The translations under genes were made by a program, and so were the position numbers. A stretch of DNA of 64,000 nt from Echiichthys vipera (taxonomy: Eukaryota; Chordata; Actinopteri; Perciformes; Trachinidae). The DNA lies in contig OY829652.1 in NCBI GenBank assembly GCA_963691815.1, positions 22,482,558 to 22,546,557 on the forward strand, written 5' to 3'. Numbering within the stretch: the first letter of the stretch is position 1; every line of letters begins with the position of its first letter. Below the pieces are notes generated by a model, which saw only the letters and a list, made by a program, of their open reading frames with translations, made no database searches and was not told where the DNA came from. Below are positions 51,406-64,000 of this stretch, piece after piece.

Positions 51406-52962
51406 CTGATGTTTACCAAATATGCCATGTAGGAACACAGGCACTTGCTCATAGATTGTTTCATACAGGTTTGTCCGATTCCAACGTATCAATCCCGGTC
51501 TCTCTTTCTTCATGTGCTCTTGAATGTACCCAGAATGCCATTGGGCTGTGTAAGAGTTTATAGGGGTCTTAATACACTACGTGTAACGTGTACATAACTT
51601 GACTTACTTGACTTAGGCCCTTTGCTCCCCTGGGCAGCGTAGACCATCGATAAATGTCCTCCACCTCACTCTGGAAAAAAAGTGTGAGTTACAGAAACCT
51701 TGAGTGTGTTAATAACACACTACTAATAAATATATACTGTAGAGCTCAGGAGCTCACACTCAACACTGCACTTCCTTTGGTCCTCAGCCAACTGTGAAGT
51801 TGACGAGAAAATCGAAAGATAAACAGACATCCAATACAGACATACTTCCATACTTCCATTTTAGTAAGATGCCTCAATGCTTAGAGGTCTCTTTTAATAA
51901 TGCTTTTTTATTCTTAAGCATACTGTAAATTCCAACCATTGATTATGAACTCGCCTACATTTCCTTCCTTGAATTAGATTCTTACATTTCTTTAGCATTT
52001 CAGATGAGGTGTTCTTAACCTTGGGTAAGGTTAGGAATGTGTGCTATGTTGCGTGACTATTTTTTATCATGTGGTGTGGCTGATGTGTGGCTGTGAGTGG
52101 CAATGGAAAGCCCCGATGTGATCATGACAACTTTTTAGCTTTAATTTAAAGAAACCTAGACTAGACTTGACCTAGCACTCAATAAGCATTATTTATTTCA
52201 ATCAACCAACTTTTCAAAGAAGGACATGATCGAACAGGATGTTACCAAGCAAGCTGCTGTTATACTTTTTCCTTTTATATGCCGTACATCTATGTTAGCT
52301 GGTGTATCCTGACAATTGTGAACTGAAAACCATCTTTATCTGTTAAAGTCACATCACATATGGAGCCACGGTGCCAGTGATTATGCAATACCTCACAAAG
52401 CTTTGCGGTATAGCCCAAAAACCCTAGCAGACACTGTTCTGGACAATGCACTGTGCACTACCTATCAAACCACTTTTCTCAGGGCTTTTTTTTTACTCTA
52501 TTGCTCCATTGGTCACCTTTTTTCTCTTCTCTATTTGTCTCTGTTCATCTGTCTTGTTTTCTGTTGCTTATTCCCCAGGCTGCCACTTTTTATGTCTTTG
52601 TTCTCTGTTTCTTCCCTTCATTTCACTTTTTTCTTCTTTTTTTCCTCTCGAACAAATCATATGTATCACAGCCATGTTGTAGCGTAGATTGGAAATGTCC
52701 GGTCCATGATGATATACTGTCAAATTGTTATCCAACATGTTTTCTGTAACATTGTGTATCAGATTTAGAAAAATCCCCATCATAGACGAGAGCAGCTTCC
52801 ATCACAGCACTTCTCTTTTGGTGATGAATCATTGCCATTAGTCATTGCTGCAGCAAATCTTTATTTCCAGGTACAGACATTAATATGAAAAATGAACATC
52901 CTGTGACCAGGAAGATTGTTGATTCAGAGAGACTATTAGGATGAAAAATGGCGAGTTTCTGA

Positions 52963-53027
<65 letters not shown>

Positions 53028-55779
53028 GGTGGGACAAATTACCATACAGTACATCTCTATGATGGTTAATATGAATTAAAAATTGTGAATAATGTAATTA
53101 TTCCACACTGGTTATTAACTTTTATGTTGTAGAGTTCTGGAACGGAAACTATGATTTGTGGACTGTTGGGAGCCGTCTGCCAAGCTCATTCACATGGTTT
53201 ATCGTGGTGGGTGGGTAAAGGGATTTGTGAAAGGAGCCCCAGATCTCTCTGGCTCCGTCTCCCCCTTTTCTTCCTTCTCTCATGCACTGTGGCCTCACCT
53301 CCCTCCCTGCAGACTGCTGCTTGTTTGTGTTTAATAAGGGAGATTAATTAAGCTTATTGGTATTCTAAGACACCGGCTCCAATTTCCCTGGGCTAAGACC
53401 AGCAAGGTTATCCATTTGAATTGTGCTGTTTGAAAGTGGGGAGTCTGGAACAAAACGACCAAGTCTTTTTTCGACTGGTGAGATGGATGGATATCAGAAG
53501 CCTGCTGATTGGACAGCTAATCTATGGATCAATCCTTCGGAGGTTTACAGCTCTGTCAGGCATGTTCCAAGTCTTAGTTTAGCTGTAATTAAATGAAGTC
53601 TGATGCATTGCTCCCATTGCAGACACATGCACACATTCTTAAAGACCATTTGTCTTTTTATTTGACTGAAAGTCAACAAGGTAAATCGCAATGTAAACAC
53701 TTGATAAATAGGCAGTCTCAACAGTGTGGTTGATATTCCCTATTTCACCTTGATGCAATGTTTAATACATAAGGCCATCTGACAGCCCCCTTAGCATCAA
53801 CTTTAATTACCAGTGAAACATGATAACACAGTTCTGGGACCGTTGCCAGGAAAATGAAGATCTGCTTATAAATTACAGACTGTAACTCTGAAGTAATGAG
53901 TCACGTGGAATGTTACAAGTATTTGTATTGCGTCGTAAGTGATGACAACATATTGCCGAAGTGTAAAGTCGTTATGCACTATAGAGGAAAAAGAGCACAG
54001 CTGATGGATGTAGTGCAACCAAGGGTCAATGAGTTTAACTGTACCTTTTAGTATTGCATCGATAAGCACACTTTGAGTTGAATCGAGCTGAGGCAGCGCT
54101 TTTGGAAAGTGGTGTCCGTGTGAATTCGATCCAAACCCGAGCAGTGACATAGAGTTTGGTCTTTTAGGGTTGACAGCTTATTATTCCTAAAACTTTATCT
54201 CTTTTAATTATAATCAGTAACCGCAGATCACAAAGTCCTTTACCTACATGGATAATCCTTCATCATCATTCAAACCGTCACGGCACCTGTTCTAATAGTG
54301 GAAGCTGATTGACTGGCAAGGTGACTGCCTGCTCCTGGCGCTTGGTTTGTTCACAGTGAGCCAACAATGTCACACAGACGAGCCACAGTCCAAATTTTGT
54401 GATAGCAACATCGAGCTTTGTAGTGTTTTTGACAAGAAAATCAACTCCTCAGATATAAAGGAGCACTCAATGGTGCAACGTTTTAATAGGGAACTGTAAT
54501 GATTTGAATGCAAACAGAAAACTAGAACTAAAAATGCATAAAGATAAGATTCAAAGCTTATTCTTATTCTTAGAAAGGTGTTAAATATAAAAAATTAAAA
54601 TGTGTACAAGTTTTACTAGCATTCATAATTCCTGACATCGGTCAAAATGTTAAATAATATGAAAACGTTTAATACATAACGTGTGTAGCCTTACTGCACT
54701 ACTACTGCATCATACTACATTTTGGAATTAAGATCCAATGATTAGATACAGTTTCCATCATGGCTTTATTTCTAATTGCATGATGAATAATCAAAATTTT
54801 CTGTAGAAGATATCCAAAAGCCAAAACATTTAGCAGTATGTAAGCCAAAATACTGACTGTGTCAAAAAAATATATGGATTTGCTGCAGGTGTTGAAATTT
54901 TGAAAGAAATCTACGCTTTGTATTTTACTAACCACAGAGTCCAGCCTTGTACTTTTATTCTTCTGCTGTCTTAATTTCATGCACCACTCCAGCTGATGCA
55001 GTATGAATGTTGTGTCCTTCAACTGAGCACATCAGTGTGTGTGTGTGTGTGTGTCAGACACACAAAACGAGTGCTGGAGAGGTTTGTGAGTCTCTTGGTA
55101 CACACAAACATTATCCCTCTCTGGTGTCAGACAGGAGGGGAGCCTGTTGTCACATTTCTTCGTCATTACCTTCCCTGCCCTCCTTCATCTCTCTCCTTTA
55201 GAAGTCAAAAAAGTAATCAAAGGCTTGGTATCCGACAGTTCTGTCTCTTTGCCTCTTCCACTTATAAAAAAAAAAGTATTTTTCCTTCCCGGATTCCTTT
55301 GCAAATGCTGTGGCCTTCTCGACAAAAGTCCCTAATTTCAGGAGTGCTGAAAAACATCTCCAGCTTGTCTAGGTGGAGGTATGCCTCCTCTTTGACATCC
55401 CTGCTAAATGGAGGATGCTTTGCCGCTCATTTAACAGCGACTGCAACTCGGATCCTTCTTTGGGAGTCTTTCATCTCCTCTTAACTTGCTGTCCTCTCCT
55501 GTTCTGTCCTGCCCATCACACCTCTCCACAGCTTTGACATTAACATGCCTCTTAGCAGGACGCAGAGAAAGAACCCTGGACTGCTCTGGCTGGAGCACTG
55601 GGCTAAATCCCAGATCAGGGGGAGAGTTCAAGCGCCCTGGAGAGGAGATCTTGGCCGGCAGGGTGGATGGTTAGAGTATGTAAGAGATTAGGGCTTTAGC
55701 GAGTCAAATGCTGGATTAGGAGTGAATGGTAAAGAGGAGATTCCACAGGGTATTAATAGTAGCCTTCTGGGGAAATATC
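51406..55779. other. Non-coding intronic sequence with one trinucleotide repeat
   Basis: (ATT)n at 52963-53026 (about 21 units) and a short TG run at 55036-55053. The minus-strand frame 53866-54150 has no splice context or recognised domain. Confidence 0.55.
52963..53026. repeat. (ATT)n microsatellite
   Basis: About 21 perfect ATT units. Confidence 0.97.
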
Positions 55780-55969
<190 letters not shown>

Positions 55970-56257
55970 GTACAGTATGATGCTTAATGCTTCCATGAAT
56001 TAGAAAGGGCTGTGGTTTTTGCAAATGATGCTACTACTTTATCTCATATATTTATAATGCGCCTTATAATGAAGAGTCATGTTTCCTCACTGATGGATGG
56101 CGCGATGCCTTCATACATGGATGGATGGACAAATTGAGTTTTTAGCCACAGTGATTTAAAGCCTCCATTCATTTTTCTCATCAGTGTCTCTTGTTTGTGG
56201 TGACTGATTTTGTAGTTAGAGGAATAAGTGTCTTTGTTTCTGCTTTATTTTTTCAAG

Positions 56258-56356
56258 GATGATGAGCCAATCGCAGGAGGGGCTGGTGGCATAGACCATA
56301 CCCGCATCCGGAAGTTCCTCAGCCAGCGGCACAAGAAATTGTCATGGAAACCAGAG
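56258..56356 (+). CDS. Internal exon of an unidentified host gene (99 nt)
   Basis: It starts after a strong acceptor (TGCTTTATTTTTTCAAG) and ends at a donor (CCAGAG|GTAACG). It is exactly 33 codons, phase 0 at both ends, and the other two frames contain stops. The peptide is DDEPIAGGAGGIDHTRIRKF followed by LSQRHKKLSWKPE: an acidic start, a Gly-rich turn, then a basic Trp-containing stretch that looks folded or ligand-binding. It joins in phase with the exon at 19901-20013, giving a coherent acidic/Ser-rich to basic transition. No family recognised. Codon composition is GC-balanced in AT-rich DNA. Very likely a conserved vertebrate exon. Confidence 0.8.
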
Positions 56357-56997
56357 GTAACGCATATTATTTTGTTTCATAATTTTTAATTTTTTTTTTC
56401 CTGAGGCCTGCACTTATCCCTTAATCATCCTCTCCTCAACCCCTTATTCCCATCTCTCAGACAGATAATGCTTATGTTTTTAGCTCCTTCAGTTGCTTCT
56501 GCTATTTTCGTGACTCGTCAGGTAAACCTTGCAAGGTCTCGCGCACATGAATCAAACTTTCATCTACCTTTGTGAAAATGGTTTCATTTAGGTCATAAAT
56601 TCTTCCCTGCCTTGGGAATTGAGTGTTTTGCCTTTTGTGAAACTCACTCTTTCCTCACACGCGTCCCTATAAAAGCAGTTGATATATGAGGTCAAATAGA
56701 GATCTGGTCGTTCTCTGGTGCCATTATCGGAAGAACAAAATTTACCTTGCAGTTATGATTACACATTTTTGTGTGAGGATGGTGATATTTCATCCAAAAC
56801 CATTAGCGGATTATATTAAGGGACCCATGACCTGAAGATTACAAGTTGATTTGATTCATCCTAATTTTTCAGCTCCCTTACTGATAGCTTGCACATCCGC
56901 TGTAACAAAGAGAGCAGCAGACAGGGCAATTAAGCAGCGGATTTGTGATAAGGAAAGCAGCTCTAGATTTGTAACCTGTTCAGCAGAGTTTAATTAA

Positions 56998-57053
<56 letters not shown>

Positions 57054-58217
57054 GTGCGTGCGTGCGTGCGTGCGTGCATGCGTGCGTGCGTGCGCGCCCC
57101 CCTAATCTGCATTAATCATTCTCTACCTGGGGTAAAATTTAAATATCTGTGTAGTCCTAAGCAAACTGTAGAGAATCTAACAGTTCATGCACACATGGAT
57201 AATAGGAAATTACTGTTGCACAAGTTATTTTGACTTCTGACTACAGTACTTTTCGTTTTACAGGAGTCTCTATCATTCACTGCCTTGCATTCAGTTTCTT
57301 GCTGCTTCCGCATTATGCATGTAATCTTCTGCACTTGGCAGCTTTACAGTGGTGCTGAATGCAGTATGTGCCTGATAATGTTACAATCCTGTACCAGTTG
57401 TTTTACTTCAGCAGACTCTCCAGTGAGACAGTCCCAGGTTTAAACGTTTCCCCTTTGAGTGTAATGGGAAAATGCAGTGCAGAATTACAGAAAATCAAGC
57501 GTAGGTCTACTGAGGCCATGCAAGTCCAAGACTCCCTCCTTGTATACTTTTCCTCAGTGTTCTCTTGCAATATCTGCATGTGCCCCGCAGTCATGTTTTT
57601 CAGGCAAAAAATCCAAGCTTGGTGTGAAACGGCTTTTAGCCTGCCTTTGCCTTCATGTCCCGCCTCAGCAACACAATACATTTAAAATTAAAATCATCCA
57701 TCAAGTTAAAATACAACACCAAAATACATTAATTAACACACACTTATATTTTCTGACTTTTATTTTTTTTTAGCACAAGCAATTGGGATGAAATTGCTGG
57801 ACATAAATATCTGTTTTTTAAATCATCTGGCCTTGAAGCACCTGCATATAGAGGGCCCTGCATTTAATTGTGGACAGTGCATTTTACATAATTTAAAACG
57901 GTACTACTTAGAAAATGAGAAGTTGCATAGATACAAAACAGCTATAAAATGACTGCAGCCAAGCAAGCAGTATCTGGACTGTTTTGACTAATTGCACAAA
58001 TGTAAATGGCTTTTATGGCCTGAGCACAGCAAGACTCTGTATTTTGAAATGCCTTTTTTTCTGAGCTTTTTTTTAAAAATCATTTTGTATGTGGCAACTG
58101 AAAACCACAGGATGTGTTTGCATTTGAAAGACATGTGCATGATTTCATTGACCAAACATGATTTCTTATTTATAGTTTGGATTGAAAAAGTAGAGCAACC
58201 TCAGAGGGAAATAAATC
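56357..58217. other. Intron after the second exon
   Basis: Contains the microsatellite at 57001-57096; otherwise no exon or element recognised. Confidence 0.55.
57001..57096. repeat. Compound microsatellite (TG)n-(TGCG)n
   Basis: About 24 TG units followed by TGCG units with one TGCATG interruption, the same TG-to-TGCG pattern as at 19054-19257. Confidence 0.96.
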
Positions 58218-59168
<951 letters not shown>

Positions 59169-59762
59169 GAATATAATGTAATGTAATATTATACAGTAGA
59201 AGTCAACATGTCATTTCTTTGAATTATTTTCCCATAAAGCAACATGTCATTTAGGTTCTGTGAGTATTCTGCAAATCAATCTATCTTCTCTTTAAACTCT
59301 TATCCTCTCTTATCTCAGACTTCAGCTACATCAAGTCTCAGCCAAGTCTGTCAGAAATCATGAAGCACAGCAGCAGCACTTCCTTTTCTTTCCACACTAG
59401 CTATCTGTCCTAATTACCAGCACCAACTTGTTTTCCTGGTGTTTGGCCAAGATGGCAGAGGTCTGAGGGGCCACTGGGCTGGCACTGTCGGAGGCGTAGA
59501 CTCAGGCTGGTGGAGGTAGAGTGGTGCCATATGCCAGCTGTCACAGACTGACAGTGGACACATGGGCATCCAGAAGCATTCGTACAAGCCATGTCCGCAA
59601 AAACTCTCTTGTGCAAAGTGATATGAAAGTATTGATCGCTTTATTTCTTTTAATTTGTGCACTCTTAGAGAGAGGAGTAGAAACAGAGAGGAAATGTATT
59701 TGTGTTTTGAATGACTGATGTGAGTCTATTCTGTGTTGGTCCTAGCATCCAATACTGGTGAC

Positions 59763-59987
59763 TTAAACATTTCATATTATGCTAATCTCCAGGTTCATAC
59801 TTTTTGGGTTTCAACTAGAGCATGTTTAACTTACTTTAATGTTCAAAAAACACATTATTCCACTGTCTTCCACGTCTGCGCTCTCCGCATTTTTGCACCA
59901 TCGTTGCAGACGGGAAGTGACTGTAACAGCATTGTAGCTACATTTATACCCAAGTATAGTTGCAACATCACCGACATCCTCATTTAA
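59763..59987 (+). repeat. Common teleost dispersed repeat, copy B
   Basis: TTAAACATTTCATATTATGC, TAATCTCCAGGTTCATAC, GGGTTTCAACTAGAGCATG and TTAATGTTCAAAAAACACAT parallel copy A (39880-40052, minus). TTAA occurs at both edges (59763-59766 and 59984-59987). Confidence 0.55.
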
Positions 59988-62900
59988 AGGCACAGTTTCT
60001 TAATATAGGCGTTGAGCGTTTCAATAATTTCACAGTACTCATACAGCCCCTCAACCTGCTTTATACAAAAAAAGACAGGCCTTTCAATGAGGATTCCCAC
60101 CCCGTGAACTTATCCAGAAGTGACTGTGGATTAGCGTAGTCATGCAGCTGTGGTGAGGACATTCTCTGTCTATCAAGGACACTGGCATGTCAAGGACACT
60201 GATGCTGGATAGAGATCAGAGAGATAGAGCTGGCCGACTTTTTAAGAGTCAAGCAGTAGCAAGTTAGGGATAAACAAAACATTTCCAGAAAAGCTGACAT
60301 GGACCCATGAATATGATGAACAATGTGATCGAGGCAGGAACAGAAAGAAAGGGATGGTAAAAAGGTTTGTGATACAGTGACTTTGATATCAGGGGGACTT
60401 TTATAATTTCTTTGCATGTCTACTGTTCCACATTAAAGCCACAGAGAGTACATCATCCTAGATATAGTACAAGTGCGGTCAAGGTAGACACATACTCATA
60501 AGTGTTAAACCAAATAAAACCTTGTGCATAGAAAGGATAGATGGAGGATGACACTCTCCTGGTTGACCGACTCACATGTCTGGTTTTCTGGTTAACGCAG
60601 TGTAAAAATCAAAGCAGGAGATGTGGCGTTGCAGATTTGGACAGCCTATTATTTACCACTCAGGAATGAAGTGAGGAAGATACTGTGGCACAACACAGAT
60701 ACATGACTCAGGTGGGAGCAGTCGTCACAGCTGGCTCCTCACCCAGAAACACGTGCGGGGACAAGATTGAGAGAAGGAATTGGGTACATGTGAGATTGAC
60801 TAAACTGGGGGAGGATGCAGGAGAATAAGCGTGATATTTGTCTCTTCTCGCTGCTCCTTCAGTCCGTTTTCTTTTTCATCTATCTAACAGTCAGATAGAA
60901 AAAACAGGAGGCATAAATGGGATTTTTTTGTTACCAGCGTTACATTCCCCAGTTCGATGTATATCCACTGCAGCCAACCCCCACCTCCCTCTCATGCTAT
61001 ATCCCTGGAATGTTATATCCTACATGTAATTATTGGACAGATGGCAGATTATACAAACCCTCATTAGAGTAGTTGATGAGGCTGGAATCTAGATCATATG
61101 AACCTTGTCTTTTTGCTGTTCTCCTACTGTGGTAAATGAGTTCTCATTATCTCGCTGAATATAATCTCCTCTTTCAAATCAAACCTTTATACCTTTTGAA
61201 ACCCCCTTTTTCCTCACTGTACCTACCTACTTAACCCACTTTCTCTTCTCTCCTTGCTCCTAAATTACTAATGGATTAAGTAAGATGAGCTAGGCAGTGA
61301 GAAACTAAATGCTGTCTATACATTTGGATGGAGAGGTTTTTTTAAAGGCTCAAGTAATATTCCTGTCATAGCCACAGAGGGAATAACTTGCATGTAATGT
61401 GTATCGTTTGATCGTTCACTTACATTTCAGGGCAGCTGGTCACTAAAACTGCAGTACTGTATGTGTTATGATGTATCAACAGTGAGCTTTAATGCCTTTT
61501 CTGCCATATGCCCTGGGGGAGCGAGCTGAGTGTTATTGTATTAACCCCAGCGTGCCTTTGCCAGGAACATCATGTCTCACTTTTCTTTATCTAAAGGGGA
61601 TTTTCAGTGTCAGTTGGTGCTACTGCTCGTCAGTGGGTGCGCCGAGCGTCCATTTGTCAGTGCCCTGCTGCGAGCAAGGAACGCAGAAGGCTGCACCAGA
61701 TTTTTGAGAAAAGAAGACAGCCTCCCAGAGAATAAAGGGTGAGAGAAGAGAAAGAGAGAGAGAGAGTCTGCGTGCTTTGGTCGATAGTGAGACCAGATGG
61801 GTGAAAGAGAGGCGATGTTAGAGAGCAGCAGAGACATGCTAAGATAAGCTCGCAGAGGTGTGGTCATTTAGAGCATCTTCTTAAACTGAGCTGGAATCTG
61901 TACTCTCTTTTATTATATACGTCTTTATCAGTCAGTTGTTTTTTTCTTACTTCATTTCCCCTAGTCTCTTTCTTTTCTCTTTTCTTCCCTCACTCCTCAT
62001 ACAGTATTTGACGGATGGCATTAATTATTTCCTTCCTTCTCCCTCTCCTCCCCTCTTATTTATTGGGTGCTTGAGCTGTAGCTCAAACTATATTTTAAGG
62101 CAGTTGTTGGGACTACCTCTGGAGTGTATTGGGCAAGAGGTGGATGAAGCTGACACTTCTGACAAAAACAAACTAAATGGACAAATGAGATCAAACGGAA
62201 TCTGCAGTCTTCTTTAGGTAAACAATGACAATGTCTTTTCAGCTCCTGATGCCTACTTTATTTACATTAAAGATGCGTTTATACAGTCTTTAATACATGA
62301 ACATGTTATGGTGCATTAAAACATTGTAGACTGCATATACTTACTGTAGTTTTTTTTTTAGCTTTTTATTGCCTCTTATTCACTCATTCAAACACACACA
62401 GATGATGGCAGGGCTACAATACACTGCAGATATTTGGTGTCTTTCTCAGGGACACTTTGACAGGTGAGCTGCAGGATTCTTATAATAACTTAGTCTTGGC
62501 AACTTCTATGAAACAATTAATTAATTGAGAACATTTTATGATTTATATATATATATATATTGTATTCTCAATAACTGCTTGAAAATCTGTTCAATGCCAG
62601 AACCAAGAGACAAACAAATGAAAAACCAAAATATTTTTTATTGTACATAATTCTCTGCAATTATGTTCTGTGCTCTTCTGCTTGGTTGTATTTTGCTCTG
62701 TATCTCCACACCATAAATGAGGGAAAACCGCAATGATTTTCAAGCTTAAATAAAGGTTTGAATGGATGAATTAATGAGTGACTGCAGGCTCTCTGAAGCA
62801 GTGGAGTGTTTAGTAATTAATCCACTATATATGACACGTGATTTTACTGCGGAAAAACACTTAATTGATTGTATCGATCAGCTGAAATGACCATAAAAAA

Positions 62901-64000
62901 CTATTGGCTATCACATAGAAATAGTAACCTAGTACCTGTAATGGCTGTATATTGCTGATAATTTAGCACTAACATAAAGCGACACAGTACAGTATATATT
63001 GGAAAAATAAGAGAAATTTACTAGCATAGGGCCTTCTCCTGCCTGTCTTTGCCTGGAGCTCCCAGCCTAACAAATAGCCACTTTGCGCCTATGACTGCTG
63101 CCTCAGCTCAACACATCACTACTTCACCCAAGAAAAGTGAAACTCCCATCACACATACCTTCAGAGGAGATACAATGATTATGATAGACGAAATGCTCCA
63201 AAGAGCTCCTTTCATTTGTGTCAGTAGTCTATTTTTCTGATGGTGAATTTGTTAGAATGGGTGCAGGTACAGGAAAAACAACAGGGCTTTATTAACCTTC
63301 CAGTCTGTGGATTAGACATCAAGTCCATGGTGGCAGGACATCACTCAAGTCTGTCCCTGGTTTTGGATTAACAAACATTATAACAAATTGAAGTGAAGAA
63401 AGAAAGGCAGCAGGAGTCATCTGTCTTTTCTTCAGCCAATTAGTGAATGGAAATGTGAGCTGACATGGTTGTAAAAACGCCATTTTTGGAGAAGACACTA
63501 TCTGCGACAGCACTATCGAGCTTGTCTCTACAGCGGCACGCACACACGCCAACGCTCATCCAAGTTAACCCAAAAAATGCAAGTCACCATCAAACTATAA
63601 ATGCCAGCCCACACTCGCTTGGAAACAAGGAATAAAAAGGGAGACAAAAAAAAAAACAAGATAGAGAGAGACAGCACAGAAACTGCCGACAGCTGAGCTC
63701 AGGGAAACTAAAGATGGAGAGTAAAGGAATCGACAGCGTTGGCAGCACACCGACAGAGATGGAGGGGTGGAGAGGCAGAAATAGAGAGGTCAGAGGGAAG
63801 AAGAGACAAGATTAGGGACACTGATACTGAAGGTGTTGAGAGTTAGAGAGAGGCAGCCCTCACAGGGGAAAAAAGCCAAATAACCTAGCAGGAGCAAGGG
63901 AACATTTAGCAGTAGGGGAAGCAAAGGGAAAACAGGGCGAGTTTAAGGATGAAGAAAAAAAGAACTTCCCTCTGCACAATTCCACATCCTGTTATGGCCA
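59988..64000. other. Non-coding sequence to the window end
   Basis: No supported exon or transposon. A short AT run lies at 62548-62560, and purine-rich sequence (GAGAGA, GGGAAGAAG) dominates 63650-63970. Confidence 0.5.

Noticed and set aside
53866..54150. 94-codon minus-strand frame
   Set aside because: No recognised domain, splice sites or repeat context; length is possible by chance in this much DNA.

Overview
The window looks like nuclear DNA of a ray-finned (teleost) fish. It is about 60% AT and almost free of coding sequence. It carries about ten long (AC)n/(TG)n microsatellites and remnants of the transposon groups typical of teleosts: a Tx1/L1-group LINE, L2/CR1-like LINE pieces, PIF/Harbinger elements with their Myb-like partner gene, hAT elements with 8-bp target duplications, a piggyBac-like TTAA element, and several short repeats familiar from fish genomes. 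No prokaryotic features, rRNA, tRNA or CRISPR were seen.

The most convincing host coding sequence is two small plus-strand exons, 19901-20013 and 56258-56356. Both have canonical splice sites and compatible phase, so most of the window is probably intron of one large gene (an intron of about 36 kb between them). The encoded stretch is a Ser/Arg/Asp/Glu-rich linker followed by a basic, Trp-containing segment; I do not recognise the gene. On the minus strand near 36.7-37.0 kb an uninterrupted reading frame encodes a complete THAP zinc-finger domain ending at a consensus splice donor. It may be a host gene nested in the intron or the 5' exon of a THAP-type transposase.

Layout. 1-2.9 kb: decayed Tx1-group LINE cut by the window edge. 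4.5-6.4 kb: piggyBac-like MITE, then a Harbinger remnant with a Myb-like gene fragment. 6.4-19.9 kb: intronic sequence with microsatellites, one diverged copy of a sequence family seen again at 25-27 kb, and a coding-like relic at 16.1-17.5 kb. 19.9 kb: first exon. 21.7-23.8 kb: hAT remnant with intact 8-bp duplications, possibly inside an older element. 24.9-27.5 kb: large inverted duplication, two arms of about 0.62-0.66 kb around a 1.3-kb spacer. 30.9-32.4 kb: Harbinger element holding both Myb-like and transposase relics, invaded by a hairpin-ended MITE and by a short L2/SINE-type fragment. 36-37.1 kb: THAP locus. 39.1-40.1 kb: hAT MITE beside a common teleost repeat. 42.8-48.3 kb: (CT)n tract, LINE 3' end, degenerate minisatellite and a TIR-bounded MITE. 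51-60 kb: second exon, microsatellites and an L2 reverse-transcriptase relic ending in (AT)n/(GATA)n. 60-64 kb: nothing recognisable.

No multi-gene system is visible. The most interesting items are the THAP exon, the inverted duplication and its third relative, the layered Harbinger nest, and the unidentified host exons.
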